A DNA stretch of 64,000 nt from Anolis sagrei (Eukaryota > Chordata > Lepidosauria > Squamata > Anolidae), in contig NC_090034.1 of the NCBI RefSeq assembly GCF_037176765.1, positions 89,808,000-89,871,999 of the forward strand. The letters are read 5' to 3'. Positions 1-11,058 of this stretch are shown in pieces. The position numbers and the translations under genes are program-made. The first letter of the stretch is position 1, and each line of letters opens with the position of its first letter. A model generated the notes under the pieces. The model saw only the letters and a list, made by a program, of their open reading frames with translations. It ran no database searches and was not told the DNA's origin.

Positions 1-372
1 TCCAGTATTCCCTGTTGGTCATGGAAGTTCTGTGTGCCAAGTTTGGTTCAATTCCATGGTTGGTGGAGTTCACAGTGCTCTTTGATTGTAAGTTAACTAT
101 AAATCCCAACAACTACAATCCCCAAATCACAAAATCAACCCCACACTCCAAACCTCAACAGTATTCAAATTTGGGCGTATCAGGTATTTGTGCAAAATTT
201 GGTTCAGTGAATGAAAATACATCCTGCATATCAGATATTTACATTATGATTCATAGCAGTAGAAAAATTACAGTTATGAAGTAGCAACAAAAATAGTTTT
301 ATGGTTGGGGGTCACCAGCACATGAAGAACAGTATTAAGGATTCACAGCATTAGGAAGGTTGAGAACCACTG
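1..372 (-). mobile_element. hAT-like element, cut by window start
   Basis: Reverse complement of the left part of the 11.06-12.47 kb family, ending in AGGTTGAGAACCACTG at 372 (its 5' terminus). Carries ATCCCAACAACTACAA and the CATTAGGAAGG end phrase. Confidence 0.75.
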
Positions 373-964
373 GGCTAAAGCTTTCCTGAACAAGAGGGTG
401 AACTGTAAACTGATATTGTATAAGGTTGCAAGATGATAGTCAGTAGTCCTTTGTTTTGTATCGCTTTATTTGGAGTGTGGTAGTACCTCTTTTTCAGCTA
501 GATAGACTTGTGGTCTCTTCCAACTCCATGAGTTTATGCTCACATAAATTTGTCAGACTGAAACCAGAGAAGCCTTCTGTGTGACTCTAAGCTCAGTGAT
601 CTGCTTGACTACCTATTGGGCAAATCTCAGAATCATAGAATTCAGAGAGCCACCAGAAGTTATTGTGTGAGACTCCCCATTTTATGCAAGAAATCCAGCT
701 AGAGTATCCTCACCCGATAGCTATCCAGTCTCTTTGGAAGAAAAGGGAAGAGCCCCCTGTCTCTTGATAATTTGTTCCTTTGCCAGACCGCTTCTTTTAA
801 GTTAATCAAAATCTCCCCTCCTGTAATAACACCATGGGCATATTGATAATTATCATATTATCATATCAGTCTTTTTCTGTGATGACCCGTTAATACTTAA
901 AAGCTCAACCACTTAGAAATGTTATTTTCACCAGCTCCCACAACCTTTCTTCATATGTTTGTTA
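373..964. other. Unassigned sequence
   Basis: No ORF or repeat recognised; AT-rich, with a short CR1-tail-like phrase near 630-700 (AATCATAGAATTCAGAGAG). Confidence 0.4.
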
Positions 965-966
965 TA

Positions 967-2103
967 CGAGGGGCTGCTGATAAGTCTTTGGCTTTGTGTT
1001 CTTGCTTTGTTTCTATGGTAACAAATGTTACAACACATGAAAGCCTTATGTGTATAATATATGCTTTCAAAATTTCATGTTTGTAACTTATGACAACAGT
1101 GATCTAGGCATGGGAGAAAACAAAATGGCGGAGTCTGAGGCGTTATTCACAGCAAATGAGAGCAGAGGAGTGATCAAATTCTTCGTTTCTGCAAGGAAAA
1201 TCTGCAAAGGATAATCATGGTAATATGTTGCAGACATTGGGGGAATCAATGCCCTTCATATTCTACAGTTAAGAACTAGGTTGCCAAATTTAAAACAGGC
1301 CACTTCAGCACCAATGATGAGGAATGTCCTGGATGACCGAGAGTGATTGTTGTTCCGAGATCGTGAATGCTGTGCACAACCTCATACTGGAGAATTGGCA
1401 AATTTCAGTTAAAGGAATAGCAGGCATCATGGGGATTTCTCGTGAATGTGTTTGTATCATTATCCATGAATGTTTGAACATGAAGAAGCTCTCTGCAAAG
1501 TGGGTCCCCAAATGTTTGACAAGAGTTCAAGCATGCGAGTGAAAACTTTCCAGTCCATTTGTCAGCGTTTCTGGACTGATAAGAACTTCCTGGATCAACT
1601 GGTCATTATGGATGAGACCTGGAGTTATTTGTATGACCCTGAAACCAAGGAGCAGTCAAAAGAGTGGAGGCACAGTGGTTCTCCTCATCCAAAGAAGTTC
1701 AAGGTGCAAAAATCCGCCACTAAATTGATGGCATCTGCGTTCTGGGATAAGGAGAAGGTCCTGCTAGTGGACTACCTTCAGAATAGTCCCACCATCAATT
1801 CAAGGTATAACACTGAACTTTTGGACAAATTGAAGGCAGTTCTGAAGGCCAAAAGACGCTTCCAAAGGAATCTTGTTCCTGCAAGACAATGCCTCCATTC
1901 ACACTGCACAAGTGGCAAAACTGGTGGAGCTAGGCTTCCAGCTGATTGACCACCCACCTTCTTCACCAGATCTAGCTCCCTCCAACAATCATCTGTTTCC
2001 AAACCTGAAGAAACACCTCAAGGGTACCAAATTTCACACCATTTCAGATGCCATGGCTGCTATGGATGACTGGTTTGAGGCACAACTAAAATCCTTCATT
2101 TTG
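967..2103 (+). mobile_element. Mariner transposon, decayed, 3' end lost
   Basis: Starts after a TA with CGAGGGGCTGCTGAT. A transposase frame begins at 1125 (MAESEALFTANESRGVIKFF) and continues in several broken frames: SVKGIAGIMGISRECV, then VIMDETWSYLYDPETKEQ, FLQDNASIHTAQVAK and HPPSSPDLAPSNNHLFPN. These are DD34D mariner signatures; in the last, the usual catalytic Asp of APSD is Asn. The right TIR is missing, and CR1 sequence follows directly. Confidence 0.85.
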
Positions 2104-2747
2104 CAAGCTTGCTCCCTCCACCCTCACATATTTATACGTGGCTATCATGTCTCCCCTCAGTCTTCTCTTCTGTAGGCTAAACATGTCCAGCTCTTTAAGT
2201 TGCTCCTTATAGGCTTGTTCTCCAGAACCTTGATCATTTTAGTCACCCTCCTCTGGACACATTCCAGCTTGTCAACATCTTCCTTCAGTTGTGGTGCCCA
2301 GAACTGGACACAGAATCCCAGGTGTGGTCTAACCAAGGCAGAATAGAGGGGTAGCATTACCTCCCTAGATCTAGACAATTTACTCCTATTCATGTAGGCC
2401 AAAATCCCATTGGCTTTTTTTTTTTTTTGCTGCCGCATGACATTGTTGGCTCATGTTTAACTTGCTGTCCATGAGCACTCCAAGATCTTTTTCACATGTA
2501 CTGCTCTCGAGCCAGGCGTCCCCCATTCTGTATCTTTGCATTTCATTTGTTCTGCCTAAGTGGAGTATCTTGCATTTGTCACTATTGAACTTCATTTTGT
2601 TAGTTTTGGCCCATCTCTCTAATCTGTTGAGATCATTTTGAATTCTGCTCCTGTCTTCTGGAGTATTAGCTATCCCTCCCAATTTGGTGTCATCTGCAAA
2701 CTTGATGATCATGCCTTCTAACCCTTCATCTAAGTCATCTAAGTCAG
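2104..2747 (-). mobile_element. CR1 LINE fragment (reverse transcriptase part)
   Basis: The minus strand encodes MIIKFADDTKLGGIANTPED, then WAKTNKMKFNSDKCKILHLG, EKDLGVLMDSKLNMSQQC and PLYSALVRPHLGFCVQFW. This is the FADD box and following region of CR1, broken once or more around a poly-A-like tract at 2417. It joins the mariner copy at its 3' side. Confidence 0.88.
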
Positions 2748-3172
2748 ATGAGGCCTGACTTGTACAGAATACAGTAGGAGTATTCCTCCTCTACTTTTTT
2801 TAGGACACTATGGTTCTAGGGAAGGGGTATTGTTTGCCTTTTTGGACACAGCATAAAGCTTCTGGAACAATGTTCAATTGATGATCTGTTCACAGAGGAA
2901 CATGCCCTGTTGGCTTCCAAGCTGCACAGGTGCCAGCGGGGCAGTTTCCTGTTTTGGCAGAGAAGACCTTTGCTATATCATACCCATCTCTACACAGCTT
3001 CTCACCAATAGGTTCTTAGCATAGCCAATCTTGAGGAGTGCTGGGGATGGCAGTTCAAAAAGACATGCTGTATTTTGCCCTTCAGCATTTCAAAGGATGT
3101 CAAATTCTTGCAAAATGCTCCTTAATACACTCTTATTTTTGTACATTTTAAAAGACCATTAAATAAACAATC
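2748..3172. other. Unassigned sequence
   Basis: Between two CR1 pieces. I see no coding or repeat signal. Confidence 0.4.
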
Positions 3173-3508
3173 TGACTTAGAATGATAGAGTTGGAAGAGA
3201 CCTCATGGGCCATCCAGTCCAACCCCCTGCCAAGAAGCAAGAAAATGGCATTCAAAGCAACCCCAACAGATGGCCATCCAGCCTCTGTTTAAAAGCCTCC
3301 AAAGAAGGAGCCTCCACCATACTCTGGGGCAGAGAGTTCCACTGCTGAACAGTTCTGACAGTCAGGAAGTTCTTCCTCATGTTCAGATGGAATCTCCTTT
3401 CTTGTAGTTTGAAGCCATTGTTCTGCATCCTAGTCTCCAGGGAAGCAGAAAACAAGCTTGCTCCCTCCTCCTTATGACTTCCTCTCACATATTTATACAT
3501 GGCTATTA
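3173..3508 (-). mobile_element. CR1 LINE, 3' terminal fragment
   Basis: The C-terminal end of CR1 ORF2 on the minus strand (NMRKNFLTVRTVQQWNSLPQ, then PSLEAFKQRLDGHL), followed by the CR1 3' UTR with the CCATCCAGTCCAACCCCCTG phrase. It shares about 45 nt with the end of the 2.1-2.7 kb piece, so the two are separate insertions rather than one split copy. Confidence 0.88.
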
Positions 3509-3859
3509 TGAATTTAAAAGTACTATTAGATTACTGCAGTCCAAAAGAGCCAGGAGGAACCCCAATTGGGGAAAGCTATAATGAATGTTGGCTGAAGGTA
3601 GATTGTCTCCTAGGAGCATATTATGAGAATGGTCTTCAGTCAGACCTTCATCTGCTTTCTTTCCTACCTGCTCCACCCATCCCAAAAGTTCTTGGCTCTC
3701 ACTGCTGCCACGTCAGAATATGCCAGTACAAGTCACAATTGGCAAGTTTCTTCCTTCTGCAAACTGTATAGACCAGCATATTGTCGAAGGTTTTCATGGC
3801 TGGAATCACTGGCTTGTTGTGCGTTTTCTGGGCTGTATGGCCATGTTCCAGAAGTATTC

Positions 3860-3905
3860 TCTCCTGACATTTCGCCTGCATCTGTGGCACACATCCTCAG
3901 ATGTT
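3860..3905 (-). ncRNA. Hammerhead-ribozyme-like motif (left arm copy)
   Basis: Reverse complement of the same motif: CTGAGGA at 3900-3894, a mismatched stem II, and GAAA at 3873-3870. More decayed than the right-arm copy. Confidence 0.3.
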
Positions 3906-4289
3906 GTGAGGTCTGTTGAAAACTAGGAAAATAGGGTTTATACATCTGTGGAATATCCAGAGTTGGAGAAAGAACTCTTGTCTGTTTGAGGTAGGTGTGA
4001 ATGTTGTAATTGGCTACTTTGATTAGCTTTTAATGGCCTAGCAGTTTCAAGGTCTCACTTCTTACTGCCTGGGGGAATCCTTTGTTGGGAGGTAAATCAG
4101 GGACAGCTAATCACATCCCAAGAAAGGATTCCCCCAGGCAGTAGGAAGTCAGACCTTGAAACTGCTTGGTCCTTAAATACTAATCAAGGTGGCTAATTAA
4201 AACATTTACACCTACCTCAAACAGACAAGAGTTCTTTTTCTCCTACCCTGAACATTCTTCAGATATATAAACTCAATTTTCCTAGTTTC

Positions 4290-4345
4290 CAACAGATCTC
4301 ACAGCCTCTGAGGATGCCTGCCAAAGGTGCAGGTGAAATGTCAGG
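4290..4345 (+). ncRNA. Hammerhead-ribozyme-like motif
   Basis: CTGAGGA at 4308-4314 fits the hammerhead box CUGANGA. A stem II hairpin follows (TGCCTGC, loop, GCAGGT), then GAAA at 4335-4338 and a cleavage-type UGUC. In better copies this last part reads GAAACGUC, a minimal self-complementary stem III. One unpaired T after the first core and the weak stem III are reservations. Activity is not shown. Confidence 0.4.
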
Positions 4346-4898
4346 AGAGAATGCTTCTGGAACATGGCCATACAGCCTGTAAAGCTCACAACAACCCACT
4401 ATATAGATCGGCATTTCCCAATGAGAAACTGAAGTACCAGAAATTTGGGACAATTCGATTCAGCTTTCTGAAATTTAAAAAGAGATCCAAACTGAATGCT
4501 CCGTACACTACTCTGCCTTTCCCAATATAACTGATGTAAATGGATGCATTCCTCTTCTGTTCCACACCATCCCACCTTGGGGCAGGAGGGTTAGGTGCAT
4601 CATATTTCTGAGAAAGTTAAAAGTTCTAGAAAGTTTCTAGACAAAAATCCTTCTAAAGTCACAAATGGATCAGTTTGTACCGTCCGATTATTGTCCACAT
4701 ATTCAGGAAGAATCAGTAAAGATAGCAATGGGCTCATAGAGAATGCAGTTGGAAGAACAGTTGCAAGGAATTTAATATTTAATGGAATGAGGAAATCTCC
4801 CCCTCAGCAAAAGGGATTTGAGGATAGTGATGGTAAAGTTTAATTTTTCTGCTCCTTTGCGTCCTCTCCACATAGTATAGACAGATTAGTGTAGTGGA

Positions 4899-5030
4899 GG
4901 CCCCGTCTACACTGCCATTATAATACATATTGAGCAGTATTATATAACAGCATTGAACTGGATGCTATGAATTTATACTGACCATATAATGCAGCTCAAT
5001 CTCTATTATAATGGCAGTGTAGCTGGAGCC
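4899..5030. mobile_element. Palindromic MITE
   Basis: Ends GGCCCCGTCTACACTGCC and, inverted, GGCTCCAGCTACACTGCC, with complementary inner arms (CATTATAAT). The centre contains the ATAACAGCATTGAACTGGAT phrase. A non-autonomous TIR element; superfamily not assigned because no clear target duplication was found. Confidence 0.7.
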
Positions 5031-6656
5031 AGAGAAGGAAGACAGCAGGGAAAGTAGCAGGGGAATTCCATTCCAAAGATCTGAGTCTTAACTTAGATTA
5101 GGGCTAACGTCACATCCAGGCTGCGGATAACAAAACACAGACCACGGATACTGAGTTCCAAAAAAGGGATACCAGCATATTGGTGGACCGCCTGTGCACG
5201 TGGCAAGACAAATAAGCTAACCCAATGTTCGCCAATCAGGAAATCTCACCAAGTTGAAGAAGAAACCACCAAGGTAATTTTATTTCGATCCAGCTGGAAA
5301 GGATGACAGCTTGCGGTAAGCTGTTAAAGGAAGCTGAGATACCATACATAGCAAAAACAAGCATTTTTATACAGTCAAATCTTTTGTATTTCCCGCTTAC
5401 GCCCTAGCTGGAGTCAGCTTCGCTGTGATTGACAGAGTCATGCTGATGTCACGTCCAGCTGGGGAGGATTCCCTTGAAGATGTGGGACTGTGGGACCCGT
5501 CCACCAATCAGAGACCTTCCCCGCTTATGAAGCAGATTTCTCCTCTCCAATGGCTGACGGGCCAGATTTCCAAGGAGACAAAGGAATACTGATTTCTGAA
5601 TGGATTGCCGTTGTCCCAGCCTAGGGACAGCCTAGGGAGGGGGCTTCAACCTGGTGAGGTTGTTTTTCTGTCCTGCCCTATCTGGTTTATATTATACTCT
5701 CTGGGCACGGACCCTTTAACCATGGTCCTATTTGAAATCACTACATTACTGGAGAGATACAGAGAGGCGGGTTCTCAAACCAGAGATTATCAGGACACTA
5801 CACCAGAAGCATCGTTGGAGCAGAGGTTGGTGGGCTTGAAACAGAAGTGAAACACCAGGTGCAACCTTCCATGTTCACAGGGAGGTATAATCTACAATCT
5901 GAAGATGATACAGAGTTGGGATGAGACTCCTTTGGAGTTCATTGAGGAGAGCCAACAATACTTCAACTCCAAATGCTGGAAGATGGGAGCGTAGCAAGAG
6001 AAAGTGTCTGGAAATGTCATCCATGGCAGAAATTAGAATTGATGTAATCATCTAAACTAGTACTAAATATCTTGTTGCTGTGGAGCCCCCTCCTGACCAA
6101 GTTCAACAACAACATGGACACTCAACATTTCTAGCTCTGCGACATGGGACCAAGATCTGAAATTTAAATGATTCCAGCTGGCTTCTTTACGTACATACTG
6201 TTGAGCAATGAGTGATTAAGCATACTGAAAATATAGAAGAATTTTCTTGGAAATACAGATCCAATGTTTCTCTTCTAATTAATCTTAGTGTTTCCTGAAT
6301 AAAGATGTATAAAGCTTGAGACCAATCTAACCTGTACTCCCCATACTTTGAGTCTTCACCCAGGCCTGAAGGATTTGCCTGACTCCTGTCCCTCTTATTT
6401 ATTCATGAACTTCTGGGATTATCCAGTTTAACAAATGGGACTGAACCATTACCAAATTTCCTTATACTCTCAGAACCTCGACCATCAGGGACTTGAACTC
6501 TCATGGCTGCTACTGATCCTGAGAAAGGCTAAGATTCTCACTCAGGGGCATAAAACCATGATTTGGACTTCACATGACTCACAGACTCAAACAATGGATT
6601 CAAGTTATATGAAAAGGAAGTCGGACTGAATATTACAAAAAATTGCCTAACTGTAA
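5031..6656. other. Unassigned, partly GC-rich
   Basis: 5100-5870 is GC-richer, with a near-repeat CAGCCTAGGGACAGCCTAGGG at about 5617. It holds no convincing gene or element ends. 5870-6656 is ordinary AT-rich sequence. Confidence 0.35.
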
Positions 6657-6666
6657 GAGATGTGAA

Positions 6667-7005
6667 GGAGCTCCCAATGGCACAGTGAGTTAAAATACTG
6701 AGCTGCTAAACTTGTTGACCGAAAGGTCACAGGCTTGAATCCGGGGAGCAGCGTGAGCTTCTGCTGTCAGCCCCAGTTTCTGTCAACCTAGCAGTTCGAA
6801 AACATGCAAATGTGAGTAGACTAATAGATACCGCTCCAGTGGGAAGGTAACATTGCTCCAGGCAGTCATGTTGGCCACATGACCTTGGAGGTGTCTACAG
6901 ACAACGCTGGCTCTTCGGCTTAGAAATGGAGATGAGCACCAACCCCCAGAGCTGGGCACGACTGGACTTAATGTCAGGGGGAAACCTTTACCTACCTTTA
7001 CCTAG
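6667..7005 (+). mobile_element. Sauria SINE (full length)
   Basis: The tRNA-like head has A-box TGGCACAGTGAG and B-box-like GGCTTGAATCC, followed by the TCAGCCCCAG body and the conserved GACTTAATGTCAGGGG tail ending in CCTTTACCTACC. A 10-bp target duplication GAGATGTGAA flanks it at 6657-6666 and 7006-7015. In this family the tail is related to the 3' end of BovB LINEs, which supply the reverse transcriptase. Confidence 0.93.
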
Positions 7006-7015
7006 GAGATGTGAA

Positions 7016-7520
7016 AGACCTTGAAGTGCTTCTTGCAGTTGAAAGTTGGGGAATATGTGGTCAACCAAATCCCAGGCCGCAACTCCCACCATCCATTACC
7101 AATGGCTTTGTTGATAAGGGAGTTATAGTCCAGCAAGATCCTTTGGGGTGGCTATCATGTCAAAAAAATGTGCTTGTGACACAGCCCACAGCTATCATGG
7201 GAATCAAACAGAATATCCTAATTACTTATGGTTTCTGGATCCACCTTACAGTGAGGAGCAATGAAAATAGGAAGTTAGCAAGAATGATAAACAAAGACAT
7301 CCAATTTGAATTATATGGTTTTTCATTCCATGCCAGAAGTTTAACAGATGAGAAGAAAGTGAAGCTAATCATTCAGATGTTCTACAATTTACTCATAACA
7401 CATCAATGCAGGTTTGAGTATATGCTATTGTCTTCCACCTTCGGCTTCTCAATATCACACAATAACTGTTCAGATATTTTCACATTAAAAAAATAGAACT
7501 CTCCATTCTGCTTCTTAATA
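7016..7520. other. Unassigned; chance ORF
   Basis: An open frame of 161 codons (7011-7496) has no recognisable motif and starts in the SINE target duplication. I take it as non-coding. Confidence 0.4.
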
Positions 7521-7529
7521 GTTACTCCA

Positions 7530-10500
7530 TTTATTTTTATTTATTTATTTATTTATTTCTTGCATTTATTGACCGCCCCTCTCAGCCCGAGGGCGACTCG
7601 GGGCGGTGAACAGCAACAAAGAAAGACAGTGTACAGTGAAACACGACAAAACAGACCAGACAAATACAACATAACATATACTTATACTAAAAATCCGCTT
7701 CGTCAAGTCCTGGGGTCATAGCCGAATTTCGTAATCCTAGTTCATTCCAGTGTCATTCCAAGATACACTCAGTTGAAGGCCTGTTCGAAGAGCCATGTTT
7801 TCAGGCCCCTACGAAAGGCCATCAAGGAGGGCGCCTGTCTAACTTCAGCAGGGAGGGTGTTCCACAGCCGGGGGGCCACCACCGAGAAGGCCCGCTCCCT
7901 CGTCCCCGCCAGGCGTGCCTGTGAGGCAGGCGGGACCGAGAGAAGGGCCTCCCCGGATGATCTCAAGACCCTCGTGGGCTCGTAGGCCGAGATGCGGTCT
8001 GCAAGGTATTTTGGGCCGGAACCGTTTAGGGCTTTGTAGGATAACACCAGCACCTTAAATTGGGCCCGGTAGCAAATCGGCAGCCAGTGGAGCTGGGACA
8101 GCAGGGGCGTTGTGTGCTCTCTGCGTCCTGCTCCCGTTAACAACATGGCTGCCGCGCGCTGGACTAGTTGAAGCTTCCGGGCCGTCTTCAAGGGCAGCCC
8201 CACGTAGAGAGCGTTGCAGTAGTCGAGGCGGGATGTGACCAAAGCGTGTACCACCGTGGCCAAGTCAGACTTCCCAAGATACGGGCGCAGCTGGCGCACG
8301 AGCCTAAGCTGTGCAAATGCTCCCCTGGTCACCGCTGAAACCTGGGGCTCCAGGCTCAGCGATGAGTCCAGGGTCACACCCAAGCTGCGAACCTGTGCCT
8401 TCAAGGGGAGTGCGACCCCGTCCAGCACAGGCTGTAACCCTATACCCTGTTCGGCCTTGCGACTGACCAGGAGTACCTCTGTCTTGTCTGGATTTAGTTT
8501 CAGTTTGTTCGCCCTCATCCAGACCATTACAGCGGCCAGGCACCGGTTCAGGACTTCGACGGCCTCCTTAGTAGCAGGTGGAAAGGAGTGACAGAGTTGG
8601 ACGTCATCTGCGTACAGGTGACACCGCACCCCGAAACTCCGGATGATCTCACCCAGCGGCTTCATGTAGATGTTAAACAGCAAGGGGGACAAGATGGAAC
8701 CCTGAGGAACGCCACAGGTCAACGGCTGTGGCGTTGAACAGGAGTCCCCCAGTAACACCTTCTGAGTACGACCCTCCAGAAATGACCGGAGCCACTGCAG
8801 AGCAGTGCCCCCAAGACCCATCCCTGCAAGGCGCCCCAGAAGAATACCGTGGTCGACGGTATCGAAGGCCGCTGAGAGGTCCAGGAGCACCAACAGGGAC
8901 ACACTCCCCCTGTCTAGCTCCCGGCGCAGATCATCCACTAAGGCGACCAAGACCGTCTCGGTACCATGTCCCGGTCTGAAACCAGACTGTGCCGGATCCA
9001 GATAATCCGTGTCTCTCAAGAATACCTGGAGTTGTGAGGCCACCACGCTTTCCATGACTTTGCCCAAGAAGGGAAGATTGGAAACAGGCCGAAAGTTGTC
9101 CAATTTTGTGGGGTCAAGTGATGGTTTCTTCAACAGCGGCTTTATAACAGCCTGTTTTAGGCTCGCTGGAATCTTGCCTTCCCGAAGGGAGGCATTAACC
9201 ACCACCGTTACCCACTCGGCCAATCCCCCTCTGGCCTCCTTCAGAAGCCAGGATGGGCAGGGGTCTAGGATGGACGTAGTGGGTCTCATTCCTCCAAGTA
9301 TCTTGTCCACATCCTCGGGTTTCACAAACTGAAAAGAATCCAACAAAATCGGACAAGCAGGTGCTTGTGTCACATCCACGGAGACTGCATCTAATGTGGC
9401 GTCCAGCCCAGAACGGATCAAAGCGACTTTGTCTGCAAAGAACCGAGCAAATGCTTCACAGCGCGCTGCCGAGTTGTCAGGGCTCCCACCTGAGGTAGGG
9501 GGAGTTAAAAGACCTCTGACAACCCGGAACAACTCCGCCGGACGGTTTTTTGCAGACGCAATAGTGGCCGCAAAGAAAGTTTTCTTTGCGGCTTTTATTG
9601 CCGCGGCATATGCCCTTAGAAAGGACACAAACCGTGTTCGGTTTGACTCGTTTGGGTCCGATCGCCACACGCTCTCTAGAACCCTCTTCCTTTGCTTCAT
9701 CGCTGCCAGCTCCTCAGTAAACCAAGGGGCTAGTTTAGCTCGGTTACTTGAGAGGGGACGTTCCGGAGCGATCTTGTCAACAGCCCTGGTCATCTCCCCA
9801 TTCCAGAGAGCGACCAAGGCCTCGACATGATCACCTACCGCGGTGGCGGGAAACTCCCCAAGAGCCGTCAGGAATCCATTCGGATCCATTAGCCTCCTGG
9901 GGCGGACCATCTTAATGGGTCCTCCACCCTTGCGGAGGTTAGGGGGCGCAGTGAGCCTAAATCTAATCAGGAAGTGGTCGGTCCACGGCAACGGAGAGAT
10001 GGACAGCTCCTCCACACCGCCACCCTGCTCCCATCCCTGGCAGAAAACCAAGTCCAATGTGTGTCCAGCACAGTGGGTGGGGCTAGTTATTTGTTGGGAC
10101 AGCCCCATGGTTGCCACGGCGGACATGAAGTCCTGAGCCGCACCTGTGAGGGTTGCCTCGGCGTGGATGTTGAAGTCCCCCAGCACAAGAAGCCGTTGGG
10201 ACTCCACCGCCAGGCTCGAGACCACCCCCGCTAGCTCAGGTAGGGAGACTGTAGTGCAGCGAGGTGGACGGTACACTAACAGAATCCCTATTCTGTCCCG
10301 GTCACCCACCCTCAGGTGGACGCATTCAAAATTTGTGGTCTGCGGGATGGGGCTCCTGGTTAGATGGATGGTATCTCTATAGACCACTGCGACCCCGCCT
10401 CCCCGTCCTCCGGCTCTTGGTTGGTGTTGCACGGAGAAACCTGGAGGACAAAGCTGGGAGAGATTTACGCCCCCTGCTTCATCCAACCAGGTCTCCGTGA

Positions 10501-10790
10501 TGCACGCCAGATCTGCCCGCTCCTCCAGGATTAAGTCCTGAATCCAAGTTGTTTTTCCATTGACAGACCTGGCGTTCAACAACACCACCTTCAAGCCAGA
10601 GGGCCCGCTCACCTGGTTACACCAAATTACCTTAGGAGACCTATTGGGAATGGTTAATTTGGAAAAGCGGTCCGAATTAGGCCGAATTCGAGGTCTCCTT
10701 CTCCCGCATCTCCTCCTTCCCACCACGACCTCTATGGGGGCCCCTCGGCTAATGGAACACCTCCCCCCCTCCATGCCGCAATTCTGAGCC
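7530..10790 (-). mobile_element. L2-type LINE, near full ORF2, 5' truncated
   Basis: The ORF at 10774-7769 is open for 1001 codons. Its N-terminal third is an APE-type endonuclease (NARSVNGK, ITETWLDE, YRPP, GDFNIHAE, WTDHFLIRF). The centre is a reverse transcriptase (FRPVSNLPFLGKVMES, SGFRPGHGTETV, LDLSAAFDTVDH, GVPQGSILSPLLFNIY, YADDVQL). The end has the [17 protein letters not shown] module typical of L2-like LINEs. The 3' end, at low coordinates, is an ATTT repeat. No ORF1 or promoter is seen upstream, so the copy is probably 5' truncated. It is much more GC-rich than its surroundings. Confidence 0.9.
7769..10774 (-). CDS. L2-type LINE ORF2: endonuclease-reverse transcriptase, 1001 aa
   Basis: One uninterrupted frame from MEGGRCSIS to LFEQAFN. 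The key catalytic signatures are present: GDFN and the TDH of the endonuclease, and the YADD box with upstream LLDLSAAFD of the RT. This family encodes the enzyme that nicks DNA and copies its own RNA at the target. Older copies of the same LINE elsewhere in this window are short fragments, so this one is comparatively young. Possible missense decay cannot be judged by eye. Confidence 0.88.
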   Translation of the reverse strand: MEGGRCSISRGAPIEVVVGRRRCGRRRPRIRPNSDRFSKLTIPNRSPKVIWCNQVSGPSGLKVVLLNARSVNGKTTWIQDLILEERADLACITETWLDEAGGVNLSQLCPPGFSVQHQPRAGGRGGGVAVVYRDTIHLTRSPIPQTTNFECVHLRVGDRDRIGILLVYRPPRCTTVSLPELAGVVSSLAVESQRLLVLGDFNIHAEATLTGAAQDFMSAVATMGLSQQITSPTHCAGHTLDLVFCQGWEQGGGVEELSISPLPWTDHFLIRFRLTAPPNLRKGGGPIKMVRPRRLMDPNGFLTALGEFPATAVGDHVEALVALWNGEMTRAVDKIAPERPLSSNRAKLAPWFTEELAAMKQRKRVLESVWRSDPNESNRTRFVSFLRAYAAAIKAAKKTFFAATIASAKNRPAELFRVVRGLLTPPTSGGSPDNSAARCEAFARFFADKVALIRSGLDATLDAVSVDVTQAPACPILLDSFQFVKPEDVDKILGGMRPTTSILDPCPSWLLKEARGGLAEWVTVVVNASLREGKIPASLKQAVIKPLLKKPSLDPTKLDNFRPVSNLPFLGKVMESVVASQLQVFLRDTDYLDPAQSGFRPGHGTETVLVALVDDLRRELDRGSVSLLVLLDLSAAFDTVDHGILLGRLAGMGLGGTALQWLRSFLEGRTQKVLLGDSCSTPQPLTCGVPQGSILSPLLFNIYMKPLGEIIRSFGVRCHLYADDVQLCHSFPPATKEAVEVLNRCLAAVMVWMRANKLKLNPDKTEVLLVSRKAEQGIGLQPVLDGVALPLKAQVRSLGVTLDSSLSLEPQVSAVTRGAFAQLRLVRQLRPYLGKSDLATVVHALVTSRLDYCNALYVGLPLKTARKLQLVQRAAAMLLTGAGRREHTTPLLSQLHWLPICYRAQFKVLVLSYKALNGSGPKYLADRISAYEPTRVLRSSGEALLSVPPASQARLAGTRERAFSVVAPRLWNTLPAEVRQAPSLMAFRRGLKTWLFEQAFN

Positions 10791-11058
10791 TCTGTTGGAA
10801 ACCATCTTACAGTGACATATGCAAATATAACTCAACCTTGCACCTGTGTAAATCTTTTTTTAATTGATGTAAAAGTTGGTATTCCTTTTCACACTCTTGC
10901 AGTAACCAAAGTCACTCCCATATGGATTTGCCAAAGTGCTGCTGGAGGTCCCAACTCAAGACAGTCTGTGGCAACTGGAAGGGGGTTCAGAGAAGCATCT
11001 CACAATCTCACTGTAGCCTGAAGCAAAATGTACACATAATCCACTTAGACCTCTAGAT

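Larger units (their letters stand above)
3775..4405. repeat. Penelope-like terminal repeat, inverted pair
   Basis: The left arm (3775-about 4085) and the right arm (about 4120-4405) are imperfect reverse complements. They share the sequence around CTGAGGATG, CATGGCCATACAGCC, TTTCCTAGTTTCC, AACAGACAAGAGTTCTTT and ACTGCCTGGGGGAATCC. The centre is an asymmetric spacer of about 40 nt. Related units recur at 29.5-30.2, 31.4 and 32.4 kb. I infer a Penelope-like element terminal repeat from the hammerhead-like core and inverted arrangement. Confidence 0.55.

Noticed and set aside
5040-5900. Possible LTR or promoter because of higher GC and CCAATCAG-type boxes
   Set aside because: No paired terminal repeats, primer-binding site or target duplication could be seen.
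6667-6760. tRNA-like A and B boxes
   Set aside because: They are the heads of SINEs, with the SINE body following; not functional tRNA genes. The same holds at 27.4, 32.0, 35.6, 41.3-42.1, 44.5 and 54.1 kb.
7011-7496. 161-codon open frame
   Set aside because: No recognisable motif and it begins inside a SINE target duplication; chance frame is the simplest reading.
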